The translations under genes and the position numbers were made by a program. The notes under the pieces are model-generated. The model made no database searches and had not been told where the DNA came from. It was given only the letters and a program-made list of their open reading frames with translations. A stretch of DNA of 64,000 bases from Owenia fusiformis (taxonomy: Eukaryota > Annelida > Polychaeta > Sabellida > Oweniidae), in the NCBI GenBank assembly GCA_903813345.2, contig CAIIXF020000001.1:2666001-2730000 (forward strand). The letters run 5' to 3'. This document shows positions 1 through 30,958 of the stretch, piece after piece. The number at the start of each line of letters is the position of its first letter. Position 1 is the first letter of the stretch.

Positions 1-607
1 GTAATCCCCCTAGTTGTTCCCAAGGAGTGTAAGAGGGAGTAAGGGATACAGGAGCTTAATGCAAGACTATGAACCAATTTTAATTGGATCTTTCTCGAAA
101 ATATGGGCATTTTGTATGGTAAAAATGTTAATGACGTGGGGAAAAATTGGCAAATTACTTCATCAATAAATTACTCCCAAAACAAAGATCAATCAAAAAT
201 CGAGTACATAGATAGATATTATAAATATTTATTTTGGTTGATTTTCATTTTGTTGTTGTAAAAAATGAATTATTGCAAGGATCATCTGATCATACATGAA
301 CTCTAAACATAGAAAATGAATTTACATCAGTGCAAAATGTACACAATTGTGGGTGTTATTCCATGAACAGGGTGTAAACCACACAGCCATCTGATCAACA
401 AATAACACCCACTTCTATCAAAATATTATTTTTCCTCAAAGATTTATTGTCTTTTCCTGAAATTGTCTTAGATTTGAATTCTGTCCAACAGTGTGGTATT
501 TGGGTGTATCAATAACATGGAATGAGTGTCTAACATGAGTGTTTAACATGAGTAAGTCATGTGATCTAGATTCACGTATCATATGCCATTATTACAAAAG
601 TCACTGT
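1..607. other. 3' flank of VCP, no gene seen
   Basis: Noncoding sequence downstream of the VCP stop codon. On the minus strand an AATAAA signal lies at 443-448, about 160 bases past the stop, and is a plausible poly(A) signal. I see no other gene or clear repeat in this stretch. Confidence 0.5.
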
Positions 608-19605
<18,998 letters not shown>

Positions 19606-19925
19606 TGTAACTTCTGTTTTTTGCAGATATTTAAGTTTTAACTCGGATATTTTTTTCCGGCGACCGACGCTGTTTCAAAATGGCTGCTTACGACACGTGT
19701 GCTCACGTCATCGAATGATGTGTAGGAATTCCGTTTGATAAAAATAATATTAACCATGTATATTCCGAAATACTTATACATAAAGACAAGGCAACACTCA
19801 GTGTCATGATTTTGTAATATTGAATGAAACAACAAAACTTCTTTGCGAAACTCATATATTATCCAGAAACTTAAATTTATTATGTACACACATTCTGATG
19901 ACGTAAATTTGGAAAACACCTAAAA
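19606..19925. promoter_or_regulatory. Bidirectional VCP/LEPROT promoter
   Basis: Only 320 bases separate the VCP start codon (minus) from the LEPROT start codon (plus). Visible motifs are a TCACGTCA CRE/ATF-type site at 19703-19710, a TGACGTAA site at 19899-19906, a CACGTG E-box at about 19694-19699, TTTCCGG (ETS-like, about 19657) and CAAAATGGCTGC (YY1-like, about 19676). No TATA box is evident for either gene. Motif functions are inferred from consensus only. Confidence 0.7.
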
Positions 19926-22900
19926 ATGGCAGGAATCAGAGGTAAAAAAATCTCTATGTTTTCTTAGTGTTCTAGCACTGACTGTACCATTTGGTACAAT
20001 CATTTTACTATAAACATATGTACAAGCTCAATGTGATTTCATATGCACATAAATTGAGACGATATTTTCACAATCCATTTCAAGTAATCAATATTTCACA
20101 AATAGATTGAAATATCATTCATTTGAAACATTTTTAGGATGAGGAATGCAGGAAACTGTCAGTCATGTATATTTTTCCAAATGACTCATTTCAATGTGAT
20201 ACCTGAAGTATATATCGACACTGTACATGTAGCACATTGAGCATTTATTATTACTAGGGGCGATCTGTGAAGGTTCTAGTTTTTGGTTCGGTTTTCGTGT
20301 ATGCGCATCAAATCTAGCAATTTGATTAGTTCAAATTATTAAAGTAGATCTAGTAGATCTTCAGTGCTTATAGTAAATAATAAAGGATGGGTTTTCAAAC
20401 TCAACAGAGTGCTCTTACCTTATCCCGTGCCAGGACTATAGTCCTGTAACGAGCGCATTCTTTTCCCTGTACGATTACAACTTGGGAGAATTTTTCTTTT
20501 TCATCGAGAGATATTCCATCACTTTCAAAGATGGCAGTTGGATTTAAAAGGGGATTCCCCGTTTGACTGACCCGGAAGTGGCCCGGATAACCAATAAATG
20601 GAAGAATTTGACGGTTGAAATAAGTTAAATATTACACGCAAATATTGCGTTCAAAAACGAAAATTTCTTTGTTGTGCCGATAAACCCAGACAATTGTAGA
20701 TTCAACTACAGGAAAAGAATGCTAAAATACCAAGGAATCTATTGGAATAGGTATCTCAAGTGTAAGAAGCGTAGAAAATCCTCCCATGTTGTAATCGTAC
20801 AGGCAAAAGAATAAGACGTTCGCAGGATTATAGTCCTGGTACGTGATAACTCTTACCTTACCTTCTTCTAAGGCCACTGTATCGTGACCTTCGTCCAAAG
20901 ATAAATTACTGCATGTATAACAGGTCATGTCGTAATCATAAAATTTGAAATCAAATGTCCACCATTTTTCCACATCACAATTTGAATTGGGAGGTTTGGT
21001 CTTATTACCTCAGCAAAAATTCCAAAACACACATGATGTGATCAATGTATTAGTTCACATCTTCTGGATCGCTAACTTAGAATTAACACTCAGTTACTAA
21101 TGTCAGACATTAACAACATTCCATCCAGTTTTCGAATATCGCCATTTTTCTTGGAGCCATTTTGTTTTAATTTTAGACGAAAGCCTGACGAAATCATGAA
21201 GTATCTCATCAAGGTGCTGAGCCGGTCCCATTTTAATTAATGATTTATTTATCCAGCGATTTTTAGAGTATTCGATAAACTTATGACATGCCGGCCAGCT
21301 TTTTTCAAATGGAGTTCACAGTATCCCAGATGAAATTACCTAGAAATTGGCTAGAGACTCGAGAGACTCTTACCAAAATGGATTTGCCTATATACCCCTG
21401 AGACTCTTATCTGATAGAAAGAATGTACAAATAAAACAAAAGTTTTGCTATTGTAGGTAAAAAGCTCTCTTAAATTTCGAAGTGATTTTACCTGTTAATT
21501 CTGTCATTGGTCGCCATTTTTGCGGAAGTTACACTGGAACACAAACTCCATGGAACGAATCGAAATCACTAGAAAAAAACATGGCACAGAACGTGCGCAT
21601 GCGCTCTAAAGTTAAAACAAATCAGACTATTTGATTATTTCACTAAAAGAAATATACCCGCTGAATTCATAATACTGTTATTTGTCATTTTCCAGGCCTG
21701 TAGCCAGGAGGGGGGGGGGGGGGGTTAGATGGCATTAGAGAACCCCCCTGGCCAAAAATTCCTTGAAGGAGCAATTTATGTTTCTTTTATCATTCAAAAA
21801 CTTTCATATATTGTACAAAAATGTATTAACATCAGAGGTAGGTCTCAGGTTACAAAAGCATTATTGCTCCCCTCGCTTACTAGTATATATAATGTTTTGC
21901 ATACCTTTCTTTTATTTATTTCCATGTATTGTTCCTGTTCCATCTCTGCTGTATGGTTGGTCCCATTATCTCATATATAGCGTAAGTTGAAATTAATGTT
22001 AATAACTTCAACAAACTTTACATAATCATATGGGGGTTCCTTGAATAACTTACATTTGTCTGGGGCCCTAATTTTTGTAAAAATAATGTAGTTAAACATT
22101 TATACGTGGCACTATTAGAAATGAGTGTGTAGTGACGGTATTATTACAATAGTAATATTAAAAGAAATGTTTCCTCAATTTCACAACCCTGACTTAACTT
22201 CCAGTTTTGCAAATTTTTCTTTTTCTCACTGGTTGGCAATGTGATTTCAAGTAGTCACTATTCAGTATTTCCAAATCAAAATCCTGTTTCTCATTAACTT
22301 AATGTAGAATGAACCTCTGTAGGTGGAACACCTCCCAAGTATGACAATAGTTTGAGGTACCACATGTGTTCCACTCACACAGGTCTTACTGTATTGGAAT
22401 GTTGAATGTTGAAATTAACGATTACATTGTACATATTCTTTGTAGCCTGATTGGCCTGGCTTTTGCTGCTGCAGCAGGGATCACATTATTAGTGCTAGGA
22501 TGTGCTCTTCCACAATACAAGTATGTCTGAACAAAGCTTTATTCTATAAGTATAACTAATCACTCAAATACTGTACTCCTGGTCATTTTCGCATGCTACT
22601 ATATTTCACGTTTTTATGAGTTTTGGAAATAGTTCTAGTACATGTAGTTTTGATTATCAAAATATAATAGTTGCAAAAAGAAACAAGAAAATGCCTTATT
22701 TATATTGCTTATATGTTCTGGCTATTCTCACAAATTTTTTCTCATAATTCCAGCAACTGGTGGCCGATGTTTGTACTGTTTTTCTACGTCCTGTCACCCG
22801 TGCCGACAATCATATCCAGACGACTTGCTGACAGTCTAGAGTCAAGTAATGCATTGACAGAAGCCATGATATTTACAACTGCTGCAATAGTGGTATCAGC

Positions 22901-25900
22901 ATATGGTCTTCCTGTGGTCTTAGCACACACTCCTGTCGGGTCACCTATAGTAAGTATTTTCTATGTACACAGCAAAAGTACAATTTGAAATATTCACTTA
23001 TGCATGAGCTAAACCAATGGAATTTCTGATTAGAAGTGTGAGGGTTTCATTTGCAGCAGCAAATAGGCGATTTTGGACTTTTCGTTGGTTGTTTTAGCAA
23101 AAACCTGTTGTTTGATCCCAAGAATCCCATGCTGAAATTATAAATTCCAATAATTTTGACTGCTTCCATTTATTTTGCCCAATATTGTCAGAAATTCTAA
23201 TGAAACTCTTGAAAGTGTACATATCTCATTTAGGTTTATCACTGCTTAAAACCTCCAAAGTACAAATCATGTATATGTACTATTCTCAAAGGGAATCTAA
23301 TTTCTCATTCTCAATTATTACAAAGAATTCCAAGGGACAACTGTATTTTTATTTAGATTGCTGACTTTTAATGAAGCCTAATGTTAATATAAGGAACAAG
23401 AGAAAAGCAACTGAATTGTCATATTAAATTATTATTCTTAGTTGTCCTTTTATCCCGGGCCTTTTATCTCGTTTTCACCAGTGAGGTCATGACCACCCTA
23501 ACAGCAAATACCTGAAGTTGCTGATTACAGTTAGTTTTATTAAGTCTTGGTCAGGTGTAAATAAAGATTTCCTCTTTGTATATATGTCTCCTGTCTAAAG
23601 TGGCTATAACATACTTAGGGGGAGGGGGGTAGTTTTCAGCATTAGTTGTTGTTCAATTTAAAGGTCAATTCAGACAATAATGTTACTCCAACAATAATAT
23701 AAGGCAAAAGACATGCAATTATTTAATGAGTCAGATGATACATTTCTTGCCGAACCATTAAATAGCTTGTGAACTATTTTTCATTTTTTGTAAAACTCTT
23801 TCTGCACATTTTATGATATTTTCTCAGTTGATTTTTTTCTGATTATCAGTTCTTTATTACATGTTTAATGTTGTTAAACATTTTTTGAATACTTTTGAAA
23901 TGTCAATTGATTTTACATTGTTACATTTTTTGTCTGATTCTAATAAAATCTTCCTATTCCAAATGAAATTACATGTACATTGTAATTTAATTCTTCAACA
24001 ACTGATGAATATTAGACATATCCTTAAGGTAGTTCTGTAAGTTCAGAAATTTTAATGGTTTCTTAATTGAAGTCCCATGATTTTTTCAAGAACATGGTCC
24101 ACATCTTTCAGTTTTGCACAAAGAGTACACAAATGTATCTTGATTATAACTTGAGGGTAAATAATTTTCTACAATGTATAATTTTAAAAGGTCACTGAAT
24201 TTTCTCCTTTTATATAGGCCATGTTATGCTATGATCCTTAACTTTACAATCTAGATATATTTGAGCACCATTTGTGCTAAAACTTAAAGAGGTGGATCGT
24301 ATATAGAAAGAGTTATGTGTACCTGAAAATAACATTGGACTCAAATTAATTAGCCATTATAATTTTGAACATACGGAATTACCTTAAGGAGTATTCAGAT
24401 TAAGGCACTACAAAATGTTGCAGATCCAGCCAGTTCCCTGTATACTTGTCAGTATCGGGAACACTATTATATTTGGAACAATTGGAGTATACTTCAAATT
24501 ATTTGCTGGTGACAATGATTTTGAATTCTCCAGATGGTGATATTAATGTACAAATATTTGCTTTAATTATCTGTGTTTTTATATACAAGGAATTATATAA
24601 GCTTATACAGTATGTAAGAATATGATAGCTTAAAATATTCTCTTTGGGCAATCATGGGGTACTATGGCATTAGAGCTTTTTTTGTAAAAAGATGTTATGA
24701 GTACTAGTATCAGAATGATAGGAGATTTCAAATCTTCTCACATTTAGTATTATTATTTGGAAATTAATATAGCACATTTGATTCTGTTTTGAAATTATCA
24801 TGCTTCAATATATTCAAATATTTCATTCTCTTGAATTGAATACCAGACTATTTTTAATGATTTGGGCAAAGTGTACTTGTATTCCTGAAGCTCAAACAGC
24901 TATCACAAGGGGAAAATATCTTGCAAAAATCTTGAAAAAATTGATTACAGCAAAACCTGTATATGATATATCCAAATACCTCTGTAGTCTGAACACATCT
25001 CATCCATGTCAAGGCGAATACTTTTTTGGTCCCATTTTTTCAACTGCCACCGACTTTCATGTTTAAAAGTGAAGCCAATCTAAAAACTTTTGGTCAAGCC
25101 CAGTGTTATTTGGAATTAACAGATTTTACTGCATGATTATGTACAGTAGTACTGTTGTATATCATCTCAATATGGGATCTCATTGAGAATATTCATCTGT
25201 TAGTGCCATGTTCTAATGCTGCAGAGTTGATGAGCAGCAGTAAGATTGAAGCATTAAGTATTTTTTAAGAATATAAGATAAGTTTATTAATTTTGGAAAA
25301 GTAGACTTGCTTTTTATTTAGTTTCTATTTGTAAATCTTCACTTTTATATAAAAGTGAGAAATAGTATGCCATATATAGTCTTAGATAGTTTAAAGCGAC
25401 GGCAAAGGACGTTGGAAGCAAGCTTTTCAATATAAAATACATGTATATCCCTTACAATTTCAAAATATATGAAAACATTTGAGAAATCTTATGCGTTGGA
25501 TGAATGTTGAAAAAATTAGAAATCAGTCATAATATGTTTTTTGCAATAACATCTGTTTTTGAAATGCTCTATAAGAAATGTTGATTTTGTATGATTTTAT
25601 AAAATTGTGACAATTTCTTAAATACTTTCACTCAGCCCATCTCTATCTTTTGCTGTTTCTTTGATGATTATGAGTTTTTATTGAGTTAAGCTTGGTTGCT
25701 TATGACAGTTGAAGTGCCTATTGAAGTGCCTATTGTATTGCCAATGTTATATTTTAATGAAGCACCATATTTAAATTACCAAGTCCAGTATATTACCTAG
25801 CTTATCTGTGTTTTAGCAGAACATTCACCTTAATTTATATTTTACAAAAATGGTCTTGGTAGGACTACATTTTGATAAAATTGATACAACTGTGTAATGA

Positions 25901-26804
25901 TTCATTCAGAGTAACATTTTTACAGTCTAACTAACTATATTTGAACTATTTTCGTCTATTTCTTGCAGATAAGTTTAGGTGCTATGGCCCTTGTCATGGC
26001 AGGAAACACAGTTTCATTTGGGACTATTTTAGCCTATTTCATAGTGTTCAATGAGGATTCCATGGACTATAGTAGTTGGTGAAGCAACAACAACAACGAA
26101 ATCCAGAGAAAACTAGGACTCAATTGTTTATTAATGTATATTTTGACAGAATATATTACATACATGTACATATTGCATAAACGATAGCTACACATTTAAG
26201 TTTTAGTTACTTTCTGCTGTAAATAGTGTTGTATAGTACCTTTAGAATTGTGCAAAATGTTTGATTTGTTAAATATACTGTATACATATTCTAGTGAAAT
26301 ATACAGTATAATTAAATATTGTTTTAATTTCCTTGGCAATGTCAACTGAGTTAAGATTTTGGAGGACACCTATAATTTAATGCATGCCATTGCTTACTGT
26401 ATCACTTATTTGTGTATTAACTTATTTCTTTTCTTTGTGTTCAATGTTTTCAAACAACTTTTTCTTGTATGCTTTGCTTTCTAGATAGATCTCGACATGC
26501 TTCCTTTACTTTAGTTCCATTTAACATGTAATTTATAGAATCAAACATGGTTCTTTTGTTTCTTTGATTTTTGTAATCACAGTATCAGTAGTGACAACTC
26601 TTTCAAACCATGTACAGATGATGATGCTATTACATTTGAAAAATCAAAGTGAGTCAAATAACTTTACTGCTCATTTTTCTGCAGATAGCCTGGGGGGCGT
26701 GTGCTTTAGTGCTATTTGGAAACACAGTTGTCTTTCTTACCATCCTAGCCTACTTTGTCATGTTTGGGAACCATGACGATATGGACTACAGTAGCTGGCA
26801 ATGA
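19926..26804 (+). CDS. LEPROT: Endospanin / leptin receptor overlapping transcript protein
   Basis: Four-helix membrane protein of the LEPROT/Vps55 family, which acts in endosome-to-vacuole/lysosome sorting and limits surface display of receptors. Exon 1 19926-19941 (MAGIR, 16 bases as in human), exon 2 22446-22520 ([11 protein letters not shown] to GCALPQY), exon 3 22754-22949 ([19 protein letters not shown] to HTPVGSPI), then one of three last exons: 24424-24540, 25969-26082 or 26685-26804. Length and spacing match human endospanin almost residue for residue. Oddity: exon 1 plus exon 2 as read are one base short of frame, because the donor AGAG|GTAAA supplies 16 bases where 17 are needed before CCTGATTGG. 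A sequence error, an unusual junction or another first exon could explain this. An in-frame NAGNAG acceptor further on (CAGCAGGGATC) restores frame but cuts most of helix 1. Confidence 0.88.
20417..20855. repeat. Inverted-repeat element with about 65-bp arms
   Basis: The left arm contains CCAGGACTATAGTCCTG and CCTGTACGATTACAACTTGG. The right arm contains the inverse CATGTTGTAATCGTACAGG and CAGGATTATAGTCCTGG. About 300 bases lie between. The arms match only imperfectly, so the element is not fresh. Confidence 0.65.
21690..21765. repeat. Fragment of 'GTAGCCAGG + poly-G' repeat, copy 1
   Basis: GCCTGTAGCCAGGA is followed by an uninterrupted G run and an inverse CCCCCCTGGCC. Similar G/C runs next to GTAGCC or GGCTACGCCCC occur at 41921-41940, 42776-42832 and 47365-47625, so this is a dispersed family. 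Confidence 0.5.
22950..24423. other. LEPROT intron before the terminal exons
   Basis: AT-rich intron with no recognised repeat or coding segment apart from the LEPROT last-exon array that begins at 24424. Further noncoding sequence at 24541-25968 and 26083-26684 separates the three last exons. Confidence 0.5.
24424..24540 (+). CDS. LEPROT: LEPROT alternative last exon A
   Basis: Follows TTGCAG and reads [20 protein letters not shown] onward to [10 protein letters not shown] and a stop. It aligns with the fourth helix and tail of endospanin (human [15 protein letters not shown] end). It is the most diverged of the three copies and has a weak polypyrimidine tract. It may be a working exon or a pseudo-exon whose frame has stayed open. 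Confidence 0.65.
   Translation: MQPVPCILVSIGNTIIFGTIGVYFKLFAGDNDFEFSRW
25969..26082 (+). CDS. LEPROT: LEPROT alternative last exon B
   Basis: Preceded by a strong acceptor TTTCTTGCAG. Reads [20 protein letters not shown] onward to MDYSSW and a stop, 37 residues. It joins in phase 0 to exon 3 (GSPI). Homologous to exons A and C. Confidence 0.88.
   Translation: MSLGAMALVMAGNTVSFGTILAYFIVFNEDSMDYSSW
26685..26804 (+). CDS. LEPROT: LEPROT alternative last exon C
   Basis: Preceded by CATTTTTCTGCAG. Reads [20 protein letters not shown] onward to DDMDYSSWQ and a stop, 39 residues. This copy is closest to vertebrate endospanin ([20 protein letters not shown]), so it is probably the ancestral terminal exon. 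Confidence 0.9.
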   Translation: MAWGACALVLFGNTVVFLTILAYFVMFGNHDDMDYSSWQ

Positions 26805-27794
26805 TTATAACAGCATGTTATAATCCACTACATGTTCTACCATGTACATGCAAACTAACCAGGTTCAACTAACACTACTACAATTAATTACTGTTAATTG
26901 GGTAGATTTGGCGCCTGTTTTTATTTGGCGATTTAGCAGTTCAATACATGGTTTTAATCACCACCAATAACAAGTTTACAATATATATATATATCATGTG
27001 TTATATTGTATTTTATGGAACTTTTACAAAAACTAGCAAATTAAAAATCAACCAATATCCAGAAAATGGTGAAAATTCCAAAGAACACAGTGCCAAATTA
27101 ACCCAGTTAAGAGTAGACAACAGTGTACATGATTACATGCACAATTGTAGTTGTATTCAGGATCCAAATATGACTGATGTTTTTTTACTTAAATTTTAAA
27201 CACTAGTATACAATGCAATCTTTTGTCTTGTGTGAGATAATTGTGCATTGCAATTTGTATACATTGCAGGGCAAAATACAACAGCTAAATACCCTAGAAT
27301 GTGCTCATATTCTTGATGGTTGATGCTTTAATTCCTATACTACTTGTATCTCAGTGTTCTACCATTAACACCTACATAACATTCTTTTAAAATCATAGGT
27401 TTAAGGTGGATATAAAGATGGCAGCAGTTGTAGTTTTCATAAAACAGATTGATTACACTGCCATCTTTATTTAAAAATCATTTCAATCGCCCTTTAGCTT
27501 TTCATTAAAATACTAACAATGGGCTTGGAAACTGTTCATAACATAGATTAAGGATTTCTATTTCTTCTCCTTTTCTATCTGTATATGTGCATTTCGCATA
27601 ATGAACACTATATGTGTCATATTCCATGTTATATGTTTGTGAGTAAATATCACTGCAATCAACATACTTACAATTAACCAAAAAGGTTCACTGAGATCAT
27701 ATCACTCATTTAAGGAGAAATCATGGATTTTAAACAGTCATTGTTGAACTAATTCCTCACTTTGTAAAAATTGCTTTGATATGAACATCTTACT

Positions 27795-28153
27795 AATATG
27801 CATTGCTTTGTAATGAAAAAAAGTCACACATTATATACGTATAGAGCAATACTCCCTGGTAGTGAATAGAATTACACTCCCCTCCATAAGTTTGGCAACC
27901 AGAGGTATTCATTGGATTGCATATTAAAGCATGGCAATGTTTGAATCTGAATTTTGTTCCTTGATTACAATATTTTGAAAATTTGATGATTTTTTAAATC
28001 TCCAAACACAAACAAGTTTTTGAAGAGAATCATCCAGAAGGACACTTCCAGTTGCCAAACTTATGGAAGGGAGTGTAATTCTGTTCACTACCAGGGACTA
28101 TTGCTATATAGATAATGTGTGACATTTTTTTTCATTACAAAGCAATGCATATT
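27795..28153. mobile_element. Palindromic miniature element with a second element at its centre
   Basis: Outer arms of about 80 bp (AATATGCATTGCTTTGTAAT and its inverse ending GCAATGCATATT) flank an inner element at 27875-28075. The inner element has CACTCCCCTCCATAAGTTTG termini and TA on each side. The centre of the outer palindrome reads AGAAT-TA-ATTCT once the insert is removed by eye. Confidence 0.75.
27875..28075. mobile_element. CACTCCCC-type TIR element, short copy
   Basis: 201 bp bounded by CACTCCCCTCCATAAGTTTG and its inverse, with flanking TA. The same termini bound the longer copy at 58839-59714. TA target site and lack of coding capacity point to a non-autonomous Tc1/mariner-group element. 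Confidence 0.8.
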
Positions 28154-29639
28154 GTGTTTTTAAATTGTGTATATATGAACTACATGTGCAATGTACCATA
28201 CAGTACATATGGTTTTATGTGTACATATGGATCTACACTCTAAAAAAGTGTACCACGTTGACTAACATAAGTTCATTCATGTTAAGTCATTTGGTTGTGA
28301 GACTGAAACATGTTTCATTTACTGAGGTGTTCCTCTTTACAAGTTTCACAGTATATTCTATATGCATTGTGAATCTGGTGGATCTGAATATATGATTTAA
28401 TATGTATAAAACATGGAAAAATAAACAAATTAATGAATAGACTTAAGTTGCTTTGAGGTTAGTTAAATTACTAAAGTTATTTAATTGTATCCACAGGTCT
28501 ATTGTATTTTATGGTTTTAGATTTCAAGGTACCACTAAACTAAAGTCTCAGGTAAACTTTAAGGCCACTTGTACTGTATTTTGTCATTTCCCCTTTCCAT
28601 GTGTGTTTTTAGACCTCCATTCAATATATATGTGACTGTTGGTCTTTCTATTGTAAATTTTGTAAATATATATTTTGTCATACAATGGCATTTTAAAATG
28701 AATATTCATTTATTAACTATTTAAACTTGAATGTCTATCAAGTTGCCATTGCAAGCCTAGCTAGAAATAGAACTCTTGTAAATTAGTGTAAATAGTTTTC
28801 ATAAACTGTAAATCTAAAAGTCTAAAGGCAGGCAACCCATTAAATCAAACGGTCTCTTGGAAATTGTTTTGGTTCATAATGAACTGGTAACTGATATATG
28901 TTTTACTGTATGTAGCCTCTCTTCAACTGAATTTGTTTGGCCTCTTTGATTCTCCAAGACATTTAATGGTATTGTCTTTATTTATGTGGTATGTTTGTCT
29001 AAAAGAATGAGCCATTAATCATGCTTTCAAAATACACTAAAGAGGGTTGATCTTTATTGAATACATGGGCATTTCTATCATAAATTAGTTATGTGATGCA
29101 AAAATACTAGCCATTCAACAACTGGAGTAATGCACCAGAACTTCAGAACAACATACATTTGTGCAATAGGCAAGAATTATGGGGTGTAGTTCACCCAATT
29201 ATCTTTCATGTAGTGCAAGCAGCTAATTGACTGGTTTCTCTTATATCAACGTCAGACAAAATGTTGTATTTTTACATGTTTTTTTCAAGCCATCAATAAT
29301 GCCAAATATGTATTTATTGTATTGTATGGTTATGTGAGGGTTCACTGGTTCAAACACTACACAGAACAATTTATATATTAAGAACAAATATATTTCAGTA
29401 GGTTTGTATGAATAACTAGTCTGTATATTATTGAAGTAATTGTAATTTATAATAAACTGCCTTGAAACAGAGAAATTCTACATTTTGTCTGTTAACTGTA
29501 TAGTTACCCTTTGCAGACTGTGTTCACAACTTCCCCTTTGTTAAGTAATATTCAGTACACATATATGAATAAAATTGAATACCAAACACGGCTTACAAGC
29601 ATTAATCCACCTGATAATGTATTCATCTTATAGACACGA

Positions 29640-29935
29640 TGGAATTTCAAACATTATTCCATAATAACATGTTTTCCCTGGGAAAATAACAGGGAATAAA
29701 ATTGATATTCAAAAGATTCAGCCAATATCCCGTATCACATCCTGTATCAGCCAAAATCCCATATAAGATCCCGTATCAGAACTATCAGAAAATTTCATGA
29801 GACTTAACAATGTGTTATTATGGTATATTATGATCCAAAATTAAAAATATATTTTCCTTGGTCAATATCATATTTTCCCTCAAAATAAAATTCATATTCC
29901 ATCCCTCCCATTAAATAACCTCTCTATATTGAGCT
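29640..29935. repeat. Dispersed repeat family R3, copy 1
   Basis: Shares CATGTTTTCCCTG, GGGAATAAAATTG, clustered ATCCCGTATCAG units and the end TTCATATTCCATCCCTCCCA with 51425-51890 and in part 51965-52120. The terminal part can fold, as GGAATATGAATTTT and its inverse are both present in the fuller copies. Confidence 0.7.
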
Positions 29936-30958
29936 GTTTAAAGGAAATGCAAAAGTTAATTCAAAAATTGTGTACTGCAATAAGCCCCCTTTTCTATAGG
30001 CCTAATCAAACTTGATTTTCTCCAACAGGCCATTTTCTCAAAACTTTTTGTTGTCAATATTGCCAATACCTAAAAATCTGAGATTACCTAGAAAATGGCC
30101 AACAGTGTTGATGGATGCTCAGATGGATAGATGCCTAGACGATCCTAAATGCCCATTAAACTAAGAAATTCATGATGAAATAACGAGGCAGTAGTATGAA
30201 ATGAAAGCAAGGTTATTTCTCACACCACCCTTGCACCTTGCAGCTACTTATAATGACCAGGTGAGTGTGCTAGTGGTGCTAGTGTGACTGGGGCAGTACC
30301 AATGATTGTTTTTGAATTCGAAGTTTTAATTTATCTAAATATCTAGGAGCTGCCGAACACTCCAAGGCATCATAGATTTCAAATTTGACACCCAAAAGTT
30401 GAAATTAAGCAATATATGGGTAACTTAATTCGCAAACAAGTGTTGGCATCACACCAGTTATACTATCGCAGTGGTCTGGTCCATTATCGAAAGCTACACA
30501 AACCAAGGGTGTTATAAAACCTGTCAAATGGTATTCAAGTTAAAGCAAAACTTCTGATTTTTACCTAAAATGATCAAAGGGCTGAAGGATGGGAATAACT
30601 GATTTTGGTGCAGAAGTATAATATTTTTCCAAGTAATATCAAGAGATTTATGCTCTTTCCCAAGGAGTTTTTAAAAACATTTTTCATCAGTATCAGTAAA
30701 GTATTCTTTGAATTGAGGTTATCACATCGATGGAAAAATAAATGAAACAACAGACCTCGTTTTGTTGGATAATAATACCCAATGGTACTTTATTGAAAGT
30801 ACATTATGAGGGTAAACATACAAAATGAGCCATTTATTTTCATTGGAGCCTTTCCATGAGAAAATCCAGAATGAAGTCCTCTCAGCCTGTCAGTACTGCA
30901 AAGTTATGCATTTGTACTACCATTTCCAATGCTTGTTGGATTGTTATTTGTAATTTCA

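Larger units (their letters stand above)
19942..22445. other. LEPROT intron 1
   Basis: 2.5-kb intron holding an inverted-repeat element (20417-20855) and a G-rich repeat fragment (21690-21765). Small open frames overlap these repeats and have no recognisable domain. Confidence 0.55.
26805..30958. other. LEPROT 3' UTR and convergent intergenic region
   Basis: LEPROT and the RRM gene converge here. The region holds a nested palindromic transposon (27795-28153) and a copy of repeat family R3 (29640-29935). On minus, AATAAA at 30833-30838 lies about 120 bases past the RRM gene stop. I see no additional gene. Confidence 0.55.

Noticed and set aside
20722-20973. 83-codon minus-strand frame with [14 protein letters not shown]
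   Set aside because: It overlaps the right arm of an inverted-repeat element and has no homologous exon or splice partner that I can identify.
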